A DNA stretch of 64,000 nucleotides from Chrysoperla carnea (Eukaryota; Arthropoda; Insecta; Neuroptera; Chrysopidae). The stretch covers positions 46,287,935 through 46,351,934 of the forward strand of contig NC_058338.1 of assembly GCF_905475395.1 (NCBI RefSeq), given 5' to 3'. Shown here in pieces: positions 12,936 through 25,899 of this stretch; position 1 is the first letter of the stretch, and each line of letters begins with the position of its first letter. The notes beneath the pieces were generated by a model. The model had not been told where the DNA came from. It saw nothing but the letters and a program-made list of their open reading frames with translations, and did not search any database. Made by a program: the position numbers and the translations under genes.

Positions 12936-15054
12936 GTTAATCCAGTACTGAAAATGTGCTGAAAAGATTGGGATGTTTGGGAGCGAATTTAACTTTTTTG
13001 GTTAATATTAAGAAACTGGAAATTTAATATCTGGACAATTTTACGAGAGAATAATTTGCATGCATTGTTCAACATTGCATGTGATGGTGAATTTCCCAAT
13101 ACGAAGTATAACACGCTGTCTAGCGAAGTATCATATATCACACCCATTGCAATAACCTTAAATTATTCTCTCAACAACAATTTTTTGATATCTTACATAA
13201 AAATGGTTTAATCTCAGTATAAAGTTCTATAATTTTAAATGGAAAACCCATTATAAATAAAAGTGCATGAATTTTTAATTATCTAAACTTATCCGTTGTT
13301 TGTGTTTTCATCATTTTAAAGACAGGGAAAGGAAATTAGGTAATTTTAAAACAGTGTTTAACTACTGAAATAAGTAGGTATACCAATTTAACTTAATAAT
13401 TGAATAAAAGTTTTGTAATAAAATTGTTAACCTGTTATCCACTTGTAAACTTCCGGAGTGTGAATATAACACGCAAACCTAAATTCATTAAATGTTTTAT
13501 AAAATTTATGTACCTACTTATGATTATTGAATTAGCAGTTACCCGCCTACTCGCTAGCCACTTTCAACTTTAAAACTTCAAAAACTACCCTGAAGTAGCT
13601 TTTACCTAACTTACCCTCGCGATATAGACAATTCTAACTTTGAAAACAAATCGACCACATTCTATTCTTCAACTAACTTACATCCGCTTATTCCACCGCC
13701 TAAATACCACCTAAACTTCCATTCCTTGGACATTATTAGAACACCATTGGCCTTCCTTTTTCGATCAGAAAGTTCTCCACGCTCCCCATTTAGTATGCCA
13801 ATTACTGTATAGAATGTGAAATAATAACGAGTTAACTATATGTACTCCTAAGGAGGATTTGCCTTGGACTTTACCCCAGGAGTGGCCTTGGGCCTTAGCT
13901 CAGTGATGTGAAGTGAATTCTCGGTAGTACAAATGTAAAAAAAAGTTAATATATTTAGGTTATTTTTACCATTTTGCTAACAACATGGGGGTAGGGGTGG
14001 GAAAGTTAAAGTTTTAAAAACTATGTTCAAAGTTCAAGCAATTTCCCGTCAAATGTAAAATATCGCATCTTTCTAGCGTGTGTAGAGGTTTTGACGGTGT
14101 TTTTCTCTTTTTTGGAAAGATTGCGATGGAGAAGTATGTATGAACACTTATTGGTCAGATTTCTCTATAAATTATCACTTATACATAGTGGTACAGGTTA
14201 TAAACAACAGGGCTTTATCAAATAGTAGATAAGGGTAAAACAATGAATATTTCTCATGAGATTTAAAGCCGGGAATGTTTCTTTTTCTAGATAAAAGAGA
14301 GTTGAAATTTAAAAAAAATATTATATTAATGTGAATGTTAGCAACTGCTTAGACAAATCGGAAATTTGGTACAAAATATCCAAAGCATACATACAGTTAT
14401 TGTATTTTCAATAAAGTAAGTGGCGCCAGAGATTTTTTCGGAATTATTTACACCCATATCTCAAAACTCTGCCAATAGTTTTCGTAATTCACTATCAAAA
14501 GCCATAAATTGTGGAAGGATCTTGGCTCACGCTGTAAAATTTTCAATTTTTCTATGCAGGCGTTTGAGTTTATTCACAAAAATATCCTTTTTCTTCTCAA
14601 CACTAGATCAAGAAAAGGACGCTTTCTCGGCTAAGTAAGAGAGTAGATAATGCATATGGTAGCCAATGAAATGAAACAAATTTTTTTTGTTTTCAAAATC
14701 CATTATGATTAAATCAGAAAACTTTGATTCAAAACCCATTTGCTAAAATATCTTATGATAGCTCCGTATCTAATGTTTGTATTTATAAAGAATAGTTTTC
14801 ATGGAGTCACTTTAATTGACAACTTACAAGAAAAAAGTGAATTTGAATGAAAAAGTCATAAATAGAAATGTAAATAGAAACATAGTTATAACCATTTTAA
14901 TAATCTAACACCCACATTTCAAACAAATATTTTTATCAAAAATAATTTGTATTTATAAATTTGGCGCCACTATTATATATACATTATTATATGGTCCTCA
15001 AAAAATAAATGTGTAATTAATATACATATTGTTATATACTATACATAAAATACA
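12936..15054. other. Gene-free stretch
   Basis: 13560-13800 is C-rich on the plus strand and resembles decayed repeat sequence. 14420-14638 has a 72-codon frame without support. Nothing is assigned. Confidence 0.45.
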
Positions 15055-16620
15055 ACAGGGTATGTTAAATTTGGTCCTAAGTTCGTAACGCTTAGAAATA
15101 TTGATGCAATAACAAAATTTTGGTATTGACACCGTTCCTGAGTTTTACTTCAGGCGTTTCCATAATAACGATACACTACTTTATTCATATAATGTATGGA
15201 TGGACAGACTAGTTAATGTTTTTAACCCTCGAACTAAAAAAAGGGGTGTTATAAGTTTGACCGCTATGTGTGTGTGTGTTTGTCTGTGGCATCGTAGCGC
15301 CTAAACGGATAAACTGATTTTAATATTTTTGGTTTAATTTGAAAGGTAATTTAACGGAGAGTGTTCTTAGCTTTCAAGTGCGAGCTTAGAGTTCCGTACC
15401 CAAAAAAACTAATAATTGGCGAGTATGACATATAATTTTAACATAAATAATTACTATGGAAATGAATGCTCAAATGGAAATGGAAATGAATGGTAAAATA
15501 ATTAGGTAATTCAAAACAATAATTCAAACAAGGTCAACGCAAATTTCAGATTTCAATTTCAATTAAAATATTTCCAAAAATTTGTCCCAAAAAAAAGCTC
15601 TCTAAGTCTCCTTTTCATCTCATCTGACTATCACTTTGATATTGATTTAAGAAGAAGTGTTATAAGTTTAAAGAGTTTATCTGTGCGTTTGTGTGTGTTC
15701 TCAGTGACATCGTAGCCCCAAAACGGTTGAACCGCCTTGATTGAGAATATTTTATAGCTAAGTTTCCAAAAATCGGTTTACAAGGAATAAATCGCATTTG
15801 TTGGGGGTTTTTCAAATTTTGTAAATTTCATTTTTGTACATATGGTTTACATAGAATTCTATTTTGAAAATTACTATATCATTTCAAAATATATGATTAG
15901 TAAGCAATTGCAAAAAAATCATAACAGCCTCCTCTATCGCTGGAATTATCCACTGGAAAGGGTAGCGTCGATCCGATTGCCTACCATGATTACGCAGTAC
16001 GCACACTCTCAATAGGTATTCATAAAATCACCTAATTAGTCTATTTTCGTGAGTCCGCCGGAACGTCAGCGCTCAAAAATAAAATAAGATATCGAGCTGA
16101 AATTTTTATAGCGTACTCGGAACGTAAAAATTGAGTTTTAGTTAGTAAATGGATATTATAAATCAAGTGAGTTCTGGCTCCGTAGAATCCATTTTGTTAA
16201 CCGTAAGATATAGGAACAAGGTTTAATTGTAAAAAATATTCCTGATAAAAAATGAATAACTTTTGTTTGAAACAGTTTTTTGTAAATATATATTTTTTCC
16301 CTGAGAATCTAAATTAAAGCAAAAACTTTCTTAGAAACTATAAAAGATTTTTAGATAGCTTCAAATAGTGAGTTTATTGATTTTAATTTCATATTAAACA
16401 CGTCCAAAAATATTTAAGAGAGGCAAAAGAGTCGAAAAAACGAAACAAATTTCTAGAAAAATGTTCTAAGAAAAAACATTCATCATTTTTTTTCTACATG
16501 AATCTTTTTATTTATGTTTTTAACTTATTTATAAAAAATAAAACAAAAACTGATATTTAAGACTGTCTATATAGGGTATTTAAACAATTAACTCAGTCAA
16601 TTGTTAATTTTCACTTATTT
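15055..16620 (+). repeat. Dispersed repeat family R1, copy E, split by a later insertion
   Basis: 15055-15130 matches the first part of family R1 (CCTAAGTTCGTAACGCTTAG) and 16010-16620 matches the remainder through the AACTCAGTCAATTG tail, in the same order and strand. The roughly 0.85 kb between holds two copies of family R2 and other sequence. It is therefore a nested insertion. Confidence 0.7.
15222..15420 (+). repeat. Dispersed repeat family R2, copy 1
   Basis: It begins with CCCTCGAACTAAAAAAAGGG, then GTGTTATAAGTTTGACCGC, a GT-rich tract, and GGCATCGTAGCGCCTAAACG. It is matched by 51752-51975 and 62412-62700, and more weakly by 15635-15790. It looks like the noncoding end of a retroelement; it has no coding content. 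Confidence 0.75.
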
Positions 16621-16624
16621 TTGT

Positions 16625-17030
16625 TATAAAATACATTCATTTTACGAATATAAATTACACGATATTTTAACATGATATACACTGCAGACTATACACGGAT
16701 AGGAAGTAAAAATGTGACACTCGTATACATATCGGTGTATGAACGCAAAAATGTTAAGTCTTAATGCCTTTCTGAAGTAATGATGGATGTTTAGGAAAAC
16801 CCATTTTGCTACTGGGAAATGTGTTTAGTGTATCACTACCCTTTCTTGGAAGGGGTTTTCTTGAAAAGGATTTAAAGAATAAAAAAATACAATTTCCACT
16901 TGTTTTAAATAAACAAATTTCATTCTTAAATATTCAGAACAAGATCACCAGGATAAATCTTATCTTAATTAATTAGCGAAATGCCGAAAGAAATGGAGCT
17001 TTTGCTTTTGTACTTATGATTTTTAAAATT

Positions 17031-17082
<52 letters not shown>

Positions 17083-18590
17083 GCACGTTTATGCGTTTAT
17101 AAATTTTCTAGCGGTCGCAATTTAAGTCCGATTTGTATTTAATTTGGTATCAAGAAGAGTTTCTGTATTTCAAAGACCAAGTTTAGTAATGAGAAAAATC
17201 GGCAGATAAACAAGGGTTGAGGGGGGGGGGCGTACAAAGTACAAAATTTTGAATTTTTACAAAATAAAAAATATTTTTGTATCAACTGTGTATCAGTTTT
17301 GAGCAAAAAAGTCTTGTGATTTTTCTCTTGATGCTTAGTTTTCGAAGAAAGTGTGTTATTTTTTCAATCTCTGAGAGAATTCGCTCGGCAACGCAAAAAT
17401 AAGAATATAATTTTCAATGGTCAGATGATGCAGTGTAACCCATCCAAAATAATAATTTTTTTTTGTTTTACTTTGTTACCCAAAAAATACACAATATTTA
17501 AATAAAATAAAATGATAATAACTGAAAGAACTTTATTGCACTACAAAGTGGATGTAGTAATTTTAGTTGTAACGTTAAATTCAAAGCGTGGGGTTCTCGA
17601 TATAGCTTTCAAATCAGCTTATTTTTGGAATGAATGTAGAGGGCATCCCGGGCTTTGAATTTTACATTACAATAAATTATTCGGCACTTTTTAGTGCAAG
17701 AATATTTTTAATATTTTGAATAAATTTTAATTAAATGCCAAAAATTCTTAGAAAATGGTGGCAGCTATTTTTGTAGTAGATAATTTTACTTTTCATAGTT
17801 TCCTATAGTTTATTTTTCTATTCTTGGGAAAATATATTCGAAACACAGCCCATTTACTTTTTCCAGTTTTAAAACCATTTAAATATAATAAGTATTTAAG
17901 TGAAATAGAGGATTTAAGTAAGTTTTGGAGTTTTTAAGTTAAGAAGGCCTTAAACGGTTCCAGTACCTACCTTATACTAAAAAATTAGAGTTTTGTACTC
18001 CATTAACGTACACTCTTCAGTGTATACTAACGAAATGAAGTAGTAATTAAATTGAAATAAAATAATTATTTTTTGTGTCTGTGAATATTTTAAAGAAAAT
18101 TATAATAATTCTCACACATAAAAAGTATGCAAATTATTTTTGAGTAAAATTAAAACGCTATTATTTATTTTCACTATATAACACTAATTTTATTGTTACT
18201 TTTTATGACTATAATATACAATGAATGTTGTTTTACATATTTTTAACTTACTATTGCTGTTTTTTTAAAGAGATACCTACTAAAAAATGTTTATAACAAT
18301 ATTTAAAAAAAATTAGTTAGTTAGTCATTATTTATCGACTTGATGAAATTATAATAGGTTATAATATAATAAAAGTTTTAATATTTTAAAAACCACAAAA
18401 CTTTCTATTTTTATGTAAAATATTGATAAAAAACAAAAAAAGTAAGAGATATTTTGAATTTGTTTGTTTAAATTTCAATAATAGAAATTGGGCAATAAGA
18501 TACGCTCAATAAAATAATTATTGATACAATATCTCAATAAAGAAGATATTTAGTATAGATATATAGAAACAGCTGGGCTATCTAACTGAA
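16625..18590. other. Gene-free AT-rich stretch
   Basis: Apart from the AT microsatellite and a G10 run near 17221, no feature is recognised. Confidence 0.5.
17036..17080. repeat. (AT)n microsatellite, about 45 bp
   Basis: Uninterrupted alternating AT. Confidence 0.95.
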
Positions 18591-18594
18591 GCTT

Positions 18595-18985
18595 CTTTAT
18601 TATAAACAAGCCGTAGGTAGGCTCTGGTCCGACCTTTGGGGTCCACACGGATAACTTCCCAACATAGTAAATCGTTAAAAAAAAAAAAAAACTCGACCGA
18701 ATCGAACCGACACGGCCGAATATTATGAAATTTTTTTCGGGTCATTTTGCCGTTAATATAGTTTGTTCGACACTTCAACGAAGTCGATATAATTTTTTGT
18801 TTGCGCGATATCGATCAGGAAAAAAATATCTACGGACTTACGTACACACACGCACACACACATACATACACAAACATACTACTTCTCAAAATTGATGTTA
18901 AAGCCTTATCCTAACCATGAAACGTAAACATATGTTGAAAATTTTGATTTCGCTAATCGGACCCATTCCAATGACTTCCTATACT
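18595..18985 (+). repeat. Retroelement 3'-end-like fragment
   Basis: The order of blocks (CAAGCCGTAGGTAGG, ACTCGACCGAATCG, TTCAACGAAGTCGATATA, GCGCGATATCGATCAGG, a CA-rich tract at about 18843-18880, then CGGACCCATTCCAATGAC) is that of a noncoding non-LTR-like tail seen widely in insects. The first part recurs at 10270-10440. A 66-codon minus-strand frame here is only a shadow. Confidence 0.5.
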
Positions 18986-19248
18986 GGGAAGTTAACTAGG
19001 TTTTGCCAAAACTTCTTTATAGGCAATATTCTTCACTTTCTAGTTGGTGCCAAAACCACCAAACTACTGGGTGAGATATATAAATTGTGCGATCATTTTA
19101 AAAGTATCTACCTTTAATAACTCTTGATCTGATGAGATTATTGTTTTGAGTGAAAACACGTCGATTTAGGTATCAACGGGAAAGTTTAAATTAACCTAGA
19201 GGATTTTAGGTTTCATTCCTTCACTCCCACAAACCCCAACTTTGAAAT

Positions 19249-19488
19249 TTCATATGGCACTTCCTGCAACTCATTTCAAGGGCATAAAATTCTCTCTTTA
19301 ACCATGATAAAGAACGGAAATTGATCGATTGGTTCTTAAGATAGACTACACAGAAGATGGGGGGCGGTATTATTCCAATTTTCTGGGTAGTCTATTTTAA
19401 GAACCAATCAATCAATATCATTTTTTATCATGGTTAAGGAGAGAATTTTATGCCCTTTCAAATGAGGTATAGGAAGTGCCATTTGAAG
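19249..19488. repeat. Inverted repeat with ~105-bp arms and short loop
   Basis: The left arm (about 19249-19360) and right arm (about 19385-19488) match inverted. Shared blocks are GGCACTTCCT, AGGGCATAAAATTCTCTC, TTAACCATGATAAA and GATTGGTTCTTAA with complements, interrupted by a few mismatches. It could be a MITE or a hairpin-RNA source. Confidence 0.8.
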
Positions 19489-19489
19489 A

Positions 19490-20280
19490 TAGCTAAATCA
19501 TATCAAAATTGTACAATAGTTCTATATTTCTAGTACCTGTCAGTATAAACAAAACGTATTAAAACTTTTATGTTACCATCCAAAAATGACAACAGAGTAT
19601 TTAATTTGCAATTAGTAATCAATTAATCGCAAATTTTTTATTTTGAATCACTATGTTAATGACAACACCTGTGCCATTAACATTTTTATTATAGTTATTC
19701 AATCAAAAAAAAAAGTTAGGAAACTGACAAGTAAATCTGTCTAAATTATAAACTACAATTTTTATTTCACATGAGTGGAAATTTAGTATATGAATTTTTC
19801 TGTAATAAGCATTTTGATTTTTATCTACTATTTGTAATCAAAGTACTTCTGCGGTTAAGAACTTTGTCATTTTTTTAATTTTAATAAATACAATCTATTC
19901 TCTATGTCAAATTTTTTTTTAAATATGAATATGAGATAATTATTAGTTATTATGAAAATCACTGTTTATCTAAAGACAAACAAATATTTTCAATGCAAGT
20001 TAAAAAACACATAGAAGAATTTGATTCTATTTAGAGGGTGCATACGAAGCGTTTTGTTAATATTTATATGTTAGCATAGATTGTTACTTAAATTCCAATG
20101 AGCAATGAGCATGAACCGTATGATATAAGGAACAGTCTAGTCTTGATTTCATGCAGTGTTACAAAATTAAACAGTTTCATTTAGTTTCGAAACCTATTCA
20201 GTAGATCTCGGTAATTGGAACACTCGATATTTGGAAACGTCCAAACATCTAATACGTAACGGCAGGATCTTTACAACCGT
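19490..20280. other. Gene-free AT-rich stretch
   Basis: No recognised feature. Confidence 0.5.
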
Positions 20281-20284
20281 CACA

Positions 20285-20570
20285 AGGGTATCAATTGAAT
20301 GCAATTAATAACTCTCTTTGGTTGCCCACATTTGGACCATACGGTCCATTGTGATACCATATGTGAGTCTTACCACTTTTCTGCTGATAACTTTGACTCC
20401 TCAATTATTTTGAGAGGCTGAGTACAACTCTTTCATAATACCATGCACTACACCAGCCCAACGCAACTGTTAATTAAATTAATTTTTGTTGTGACGACGG
20501 GAGTTGAACACGCACTCCTAGACATACCGCGAAGGAAATTGGTTACGCTTTAACCAACTGAGCTCGAAAA
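20285..20570 (-). mobile_element. tRNA-derived SINE
   Basis: Read on the minus strand, 20566-20553 is GAGCTCAGTTGG (pol III A box, D-loop like) and 20509-20499 is GTTCAACTCCC (B box, T-loop like), about 50 bp apart as in a tRNA. The acceptor arms do not pair properly, so it is not a functional tRNA. A non-tRNA body of about 200 bp follows (GGGCTGGTGTAGTGC, then TGTGGGCAACCAAAGAG). The body boundary is approximate. Confidence 0.6.
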
Positions 20571-20579
20571 ACTGAGTTT

Positions 20580-21104
20580 AACATTATATGTTAGACAAAG
20601 ATAAATCGTAGAAAAGTATGCAAATCGAAAACATCGATTTTCATAATTTGGACACTCAAGCCACATTGAAAATTTCAATTTTCATTATTAACAAACTATT
20701 ATATTAATGTTCAGAAAAACAGGAAAAAATAATGAAAATATCGTTATATTATGGATTCACGGTCTAATACGCCAAAAAATCTCAAATTTATTTCACACAC
20801 TGCCCACTAAGGCAATTTTACATTAGATTTTTAGGGAAGACATCTTTGACTGCTATTAAAATCTTGACGCAGTCATATCTCACAGATTCTTCTCGTACCA
20901 TTCCCGGACCACGATGGTTTGATTGTGGAATAAACTCTGTAAAAGAAACATTTGAGGTATCCCTGTTAGTTCATTGAAGCGTATTTAGGATAAACAGTTT
21001 AACAAACATAAAATGTTTGATTTTATTGAAAACTCTTTTATTAAGATAAACGTACAATAAAACGCACCTACTTTTTGACAAATATAAACTAATAAAAAAA
21101 AGTT
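20580..21104. other. Gene-free stretch
   Basis: No recognised feature. Confidence 0.45.
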
Positions 21105-21620
21105 AAGAAAAACAACTGATTGAGTTAATTGTTGAAATACCCTCTACAGACCGTTTTGAATATCGCAAACCTCGCTAGTTGAGCTACCTTCAAGTTTACA
21201 ATATCTATCTTTTATTTTGGATGTTATTTAGTTCCGGAGAAAATAGATACTCAAGTTTTGCCCTAATTTCCGCGCTCGCGGAAATACAATGATGTTTACG
21301 AAAAAAATTTTTTAATTTCTCTAACGGCTTACAAGATAAGTCCTTGCAAGATACAATTGAGCTATATTCTTCATCTACGAATTCAAACTCACTTTCTACG
21401 TCCTGAACTCGCTGTAATTCAGCTCGATTCTCTCTTCGTTTTTGAGTTATCGTGCTGACAGGCGAACGGGCGTGTGGACAGTCAGAAAAAGACTAATTAA
21501 GTGATTTCATGAACACCTATACCAAACTTTTGTTCATATAATCAATTTTTCTTAGCATTACAAACTTGGTAGTAAAATTAACATACCTTGATGTATATTT
21601 GATACATACAGGGTATAATA
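21105..21620 (-). repeat. Dispersed repeat family R1, copy D
   Basis: Reverse copy: it starts with the complement of the AACTCAGTCAATT tail (GATTGAGTTAATTGTTG) and ends with ATACATACAGGGTATAATA, showing the terminal CTGTAT variant of this family. Confidence 0.75.
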
Positions 21621-22003
21621 AAACTTGAACTGAACAACTCTAGCATAAAATTATCAATGATATAGAATCTATATTATGTGTTTGTGTTGTTTATTTAATG
21701 AGCACTTAAAATAATAATAATAATATTTTTAATAAGTGTATTTCTTTTATTTCCGTTTAATTATTTATTTTGCGCCCACTTATTAAAAAGTATTCAACAA
21801 GATATATATATATATTTTATATCATTTTGATTTATTTAGTTTTGGAATTCAAAATGATTATTTATTATTAATTTTAAATAAATAATAAATGTTGAAATTA
21901 GTTGAATATGACGGAAATGTAAATAAAGTGAATAAATTATATGACCAAATAACTAAGATGAGAGTATGATGCTATTTAATCTATACGTTGTTGAAAAATT
22001 ATA

Positions 22004-22445
22004 TCCCAATATATGTATTATAAATTTGAGAGTAACATTTTTGTTTGTTTATTTGTTACGTTTTCACGCTAAAACTAGCGAATGGTTCTTAATGAAACTG
22101 TACAGCAATACTGTACAGCTGATATATCAGAATAACACATGAACTATTTTTTATAAAGATATATTTTTAAAAGAATAAAAAAAAGTAAATTTTATCGTTC
22201 AAAATGATAATTATAGATGGAGCAGATATATGATCATCATTTTGAACCATAAATTAAAGAAATCTGTAAAAATTTAAAATAGTAAATGTCAAATAAATCA
22301 TGGCCAATTATTCTGACAAACTCAATGAATTATGACTATTTTAGATTTAACAAAATTGAAAACTGTGTATATCAAGAGAGGGTGGAGACTATAAAGCGGT
22401 GGTTTTTACTTTAAAACCCAGTGAAGCGGGCGGGTATCAATCTAG
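22004..22445 (+). mobile_element. Helitron-like non-autonomous element H1, copy a (442 bp)
   Basis: It starts A|TCCCAATATATGTATT and has the GTTTGTTTATTTGTTACG subterminal block. It ends with AAGCGGGCGGGTATC and CTAG|T, the Helitron 3' signature and A/T insertion site. No Rep/helicase frame. Confidence 0.65.
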
Positions 22446-22617
22446 TACAGTATCAAACACGTGTTTTTTTGCAAGGCATACTACGTTTTGTGCAAATAAC
22501 TATCTTTAGACTGTTGGACAGAAAGGGTGCTTTGTAAAATAATTAATACATACTTTAAATACCCTGTGTTGCTTCTTTTTGGCGAGTCTACCAAACTTAT
22601 CCAACGACATATTAAAG

Positions 22618-22800
22618 CTATCGGTCTGAAAAAACGCAGCAAGGAATTTGTCTAACGGATTACGAGATGGGTCGTACGGACGCAAGATCCAATTGACCTA
22701 TATTGCTCATTTACGCGCTGAAAGTCAACTTTTACGTCTTGAGTACGCTATAAAAATTTCAGCTTGATATTTCTTTTCCTTTTTGAGTTATCGTGTTCAC
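22618..22800 (-). repeat. Dispersed repeat family R1, internal fragment F
   Basis: It matches the family's middle (CAATTGACCTATATTGCTC, then TTTCAGCTTGATATTTC) in reverse orientation; both ends are missing. Confidence 0.7.
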
Positions 22801-22804
22801 AGAC

Positions 22805-24470
22805 ATGCTTACTAGAAAAATTGTTTTTTTTTCTCAATTTTTAGCGATTTAATGAAAAATAAACCAGACTATTTTAAAGTAGAGATTCAACGAATAAAGT
22901 TAGTAGATGCAGGGTATGAAAATCAAAAAAGTTTTTCGCGAAAAAATTTGTAAGGTAATAGAAAATTGTAAACATTTCGAAATAAAAATTTTTCCCACTT
23001 TTCAAAAAAATCGTGCATATTTAGAATAAACCAAGGCATAATTTCACCAAGTTTCAATTTCACCAAATTAATTTTTTTTTTCGAAAAAAAAAAAATTAAA
23101 TCTGGTTTTTCACAATTTTTCTTAAAATTTGAGATTATATTGAAAAATACCCTTTATAAAAGTTTTTCATTGTTTTATTACATATTTAGAACTTTTGTGG
23201 AGAAGATTCTGCGCTAATAGATTCAATTTCACCAATTCCTATTTCAACAATTATAAAGATCTCGTGTTTAATTTTTTTTTATATTACTTATAGCCCAAAC
23301 TAAATTTTGGAACCGATCTTTACCTGTGAAGAATTTTGACAAAAATATCATAAAATCAATCTAGAAAAGTCATTTTTGCCAAAATCTTTTGTTGAAGAAA
23401 TTTTCAGCTCCATAGTTTAAAATTGCACACCTTATATAGTAATATATCAATAAATTACATTGTGCCTTTAATTAGGAATATTATCACGACTAATAAATAT
23501 ACGGGGTGTAAAAAAAATCCGATACCTCAATACAAAAGTTGAAGGTTTTCATTCAATGTTCGACCGTATTTACACATACTCCAAAAAAAAGTTCAAACAA
23601 AAAATGTTAGTTTTTCTATAAGGAAAAACTTTTTTATTTAATGTTTTCATTCATCTATTTTACCTGTAACGAAATCGAGATTTAATTGACCTTCATGATC
23701 AAGGTCCAAACCAAGATTCATATGAGATACTACTCACTTTTCATACGAACGATTTTTACTTGAAACTTTCCTCAAAAGGTAGATAGATCTCTAATTAAAA
23801 GATGGCTAAGGACTTATGGAGCATACTTTCTAAGTAAGTATACATATATATTTTTAACCATTCTTTAAAAATATATTTAGTATTTAGTACTTGTCATCAA
23901 TATGATGAATTGTTAAAATTATTTAAAAAAAATGCATTACCTTGAACACTTATTAAAATAGCTAATCTTTTTGTAAAAAATTGAATTGTCTTATTACTTC
24001 TTTATACGTCATTCAAAGATACCAGATAATTAATGAATTGAGACGATTATCGTTCAAACGCACTGTTAATTTTTTTCTACCGCATGCCGTTCCGTAAAGA
24101 TACTAAAAAAGGTGAATTTTTTCTGGACCAGAAAGTTTTTTTTAGTGCCCATTTAAAAATTATAATTTTTAAATGGACACTAATTAATATATATATAGGA
24201 AAAACTGAAACATTTGAAGGATTTTTATAAAATATTTTTTCGTTATCCTTAAAAGTATAATAATAGGATTATTGATAAATATGGTAAATATGGTATCGAT
24301 AAAATTTGATGCTTTCATACTATGAATATTATATTATATTTCATTAATACAATAATAAAATTAGAAATGACAATAATTGAAATGCTGTTGTCACCACACA
24401 CCAAATCAATATACCTATGACAATAGTTAAATCGTTATAATCACATTTATCAACAAAATATGGCTTTTTA
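22805..24470. other. Gene-free stretch with repeat-like segments
   Basis: 23500-23850 shares blocks (ATTGACCTTCATGATCAAGG, TATGAGATA) with 30330-30420, suggesting another old repeat. No gene seen. Confidence 0.45.
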
Positions 24471-25164
24471 GGTCGTTCAAACTGAACTGAAAATAAGCCA
24501 TTTCATGAACTTATTCAAAAGCAAAAAAACTAAAGGAAAAGAAAGGTTTCGGCATCTAATTTAAGAGCCTACTAACGTGCAGTCTCAGATGTGCTGGGGT
24601 TGCGTTAATTAACGCTATGCTAGCATACTATTAATTTTATTCCAGGTGCGCTTTGGATCTTTTTTATCGCCATATTCGCAATCCGGGACCTCAAAAATTC
24701 CTGAGTAACAAAATTCAGCACTTTTTACACATAATTTGAGGATAATGATTGGATAGTTAACGAAAAATATGTATAAAATAGATCGATTAGAAAACGGCTA
24801 AAGATATCGAAATTGTTCACTCCAACTTTCCAACTTTTGTGTGGAAATTTTTTTTATAATGTCAATTAGTCTCAAGATATTGTTAATTAGCATATAAATA
24901 TATATATATTTAGTCGTTTTTTCCGATTTTCGGTAAAATGGCTGAATATAAACATTTTTGACTAAATCATAAAATTGATGGTTTTCGTGATATTGGCCAA
25001 AAATCGTTTTTTTTTATGTATACATAGCGTTTATTAACGTAGCCCCAATACTTTTGAGACTGCGCGTTAGTAGGGTCTTGAAATAGATGCCAAAACCTTT
25101 CTTTTTTTTAAATTTTTTTTTGCCTTTGAATAAGTTCACGCAAAAACATTCTTTTGAACGGGCC
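24471..25164. mobile_element. Foldback element with ~145-bp inverted arms
   Basis: The left arm (24471-24620) carries GAACTTATTCAAAAGCAAAAA, CTACTAACG and GTTAATTAACGC. The right arm (25022-25164) carries their complements. About 400 bp of non-repeated DNA lies between. No coding frame. Confidence 0.75.
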
Positions 25165-25351
25165 ATTATACTGGCTTTAATCACAAGCACAAAGGTACTA
25201 GGTTCAAAGTACTGTCATTATGACATATTGAATTATGATTATTGTAATGTATTATAATTGTGTTTGATACAACATTTGTAGGTATACCTATGCTTCTGTA
25301 AAGCCTAATATTGTTTAAATAATTGATATAAAAGTTATTTTTATAACATGT

Positions 25352-25898
25352 ATATGAAATATACCAAGGTATACTAAGTTTAGTCCCAAGTTTGTAATGC
25401 TTAAAAATATTGATGCTATGAACAAAATTTCAGTATAGGTGTTCATAAAATCACCTAATTAGTCCATTTCCGGTCGTCTATCCATGTGTCATCACGATAA
25501 CTCAAAAACGAAAAGAGATATCACGCTGAAATTAGCGTGCTAAGGACTTAAAAAGTGAGTTCGAGTTCGTAAATGAACAACATAGGTCAATTGGGTCTTG
25601 GGACTCATCTTGTAAACCGTTAGAGATAGTACAAAAGTTTAAATATAAAAAATTAAAGACAATTTAAGTTTAAGTGTAAAAAATGTTCCTTACCAAAAAA
25701 TTAACAACTTTTGTTTGAAACATTTTTTCGTAAACATCACTGTTTAATCGCGAGGGCACAAATTAAGTACAAATTAGGTTTGGCTATTTAAGAGTGGCTG
25801 ATACCTGTTTTTAATTGCATGATGTAAAAAAACAAACACTGTCTATACATGGTATTTCAACAATTAACTCAGTCAATTGTTTGTTTTCACTTGTTTTA
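25352..25898 (+). repeat. Dispersed repeat family R1, copy C
   Basis: A near full-length copy with ATGTATATGAAATATACC at the start, CCCAAGTTTGTAATGCTTA, TATACATGGTATTTCAAC, and the AACTCAGTCAATTG tail. It is a good representative of the family. Confidence 0.85.
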
Positions 25899-25899
25899 T

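Noticed and set aside
18843-18880. Possible CRISPR or tandem array
   Set aside because: It is a simple CA/CATA microsatellite; no direct repeats with unique spacers exist in the window, and the DNA is eukaryotic.
20490-20575. Functional tRNA gene on the minus strand
   Set aside because: A and B boxes are present but acceptor and anticodon stems do not pair, and a non-tRNA body follows; called a SINE.
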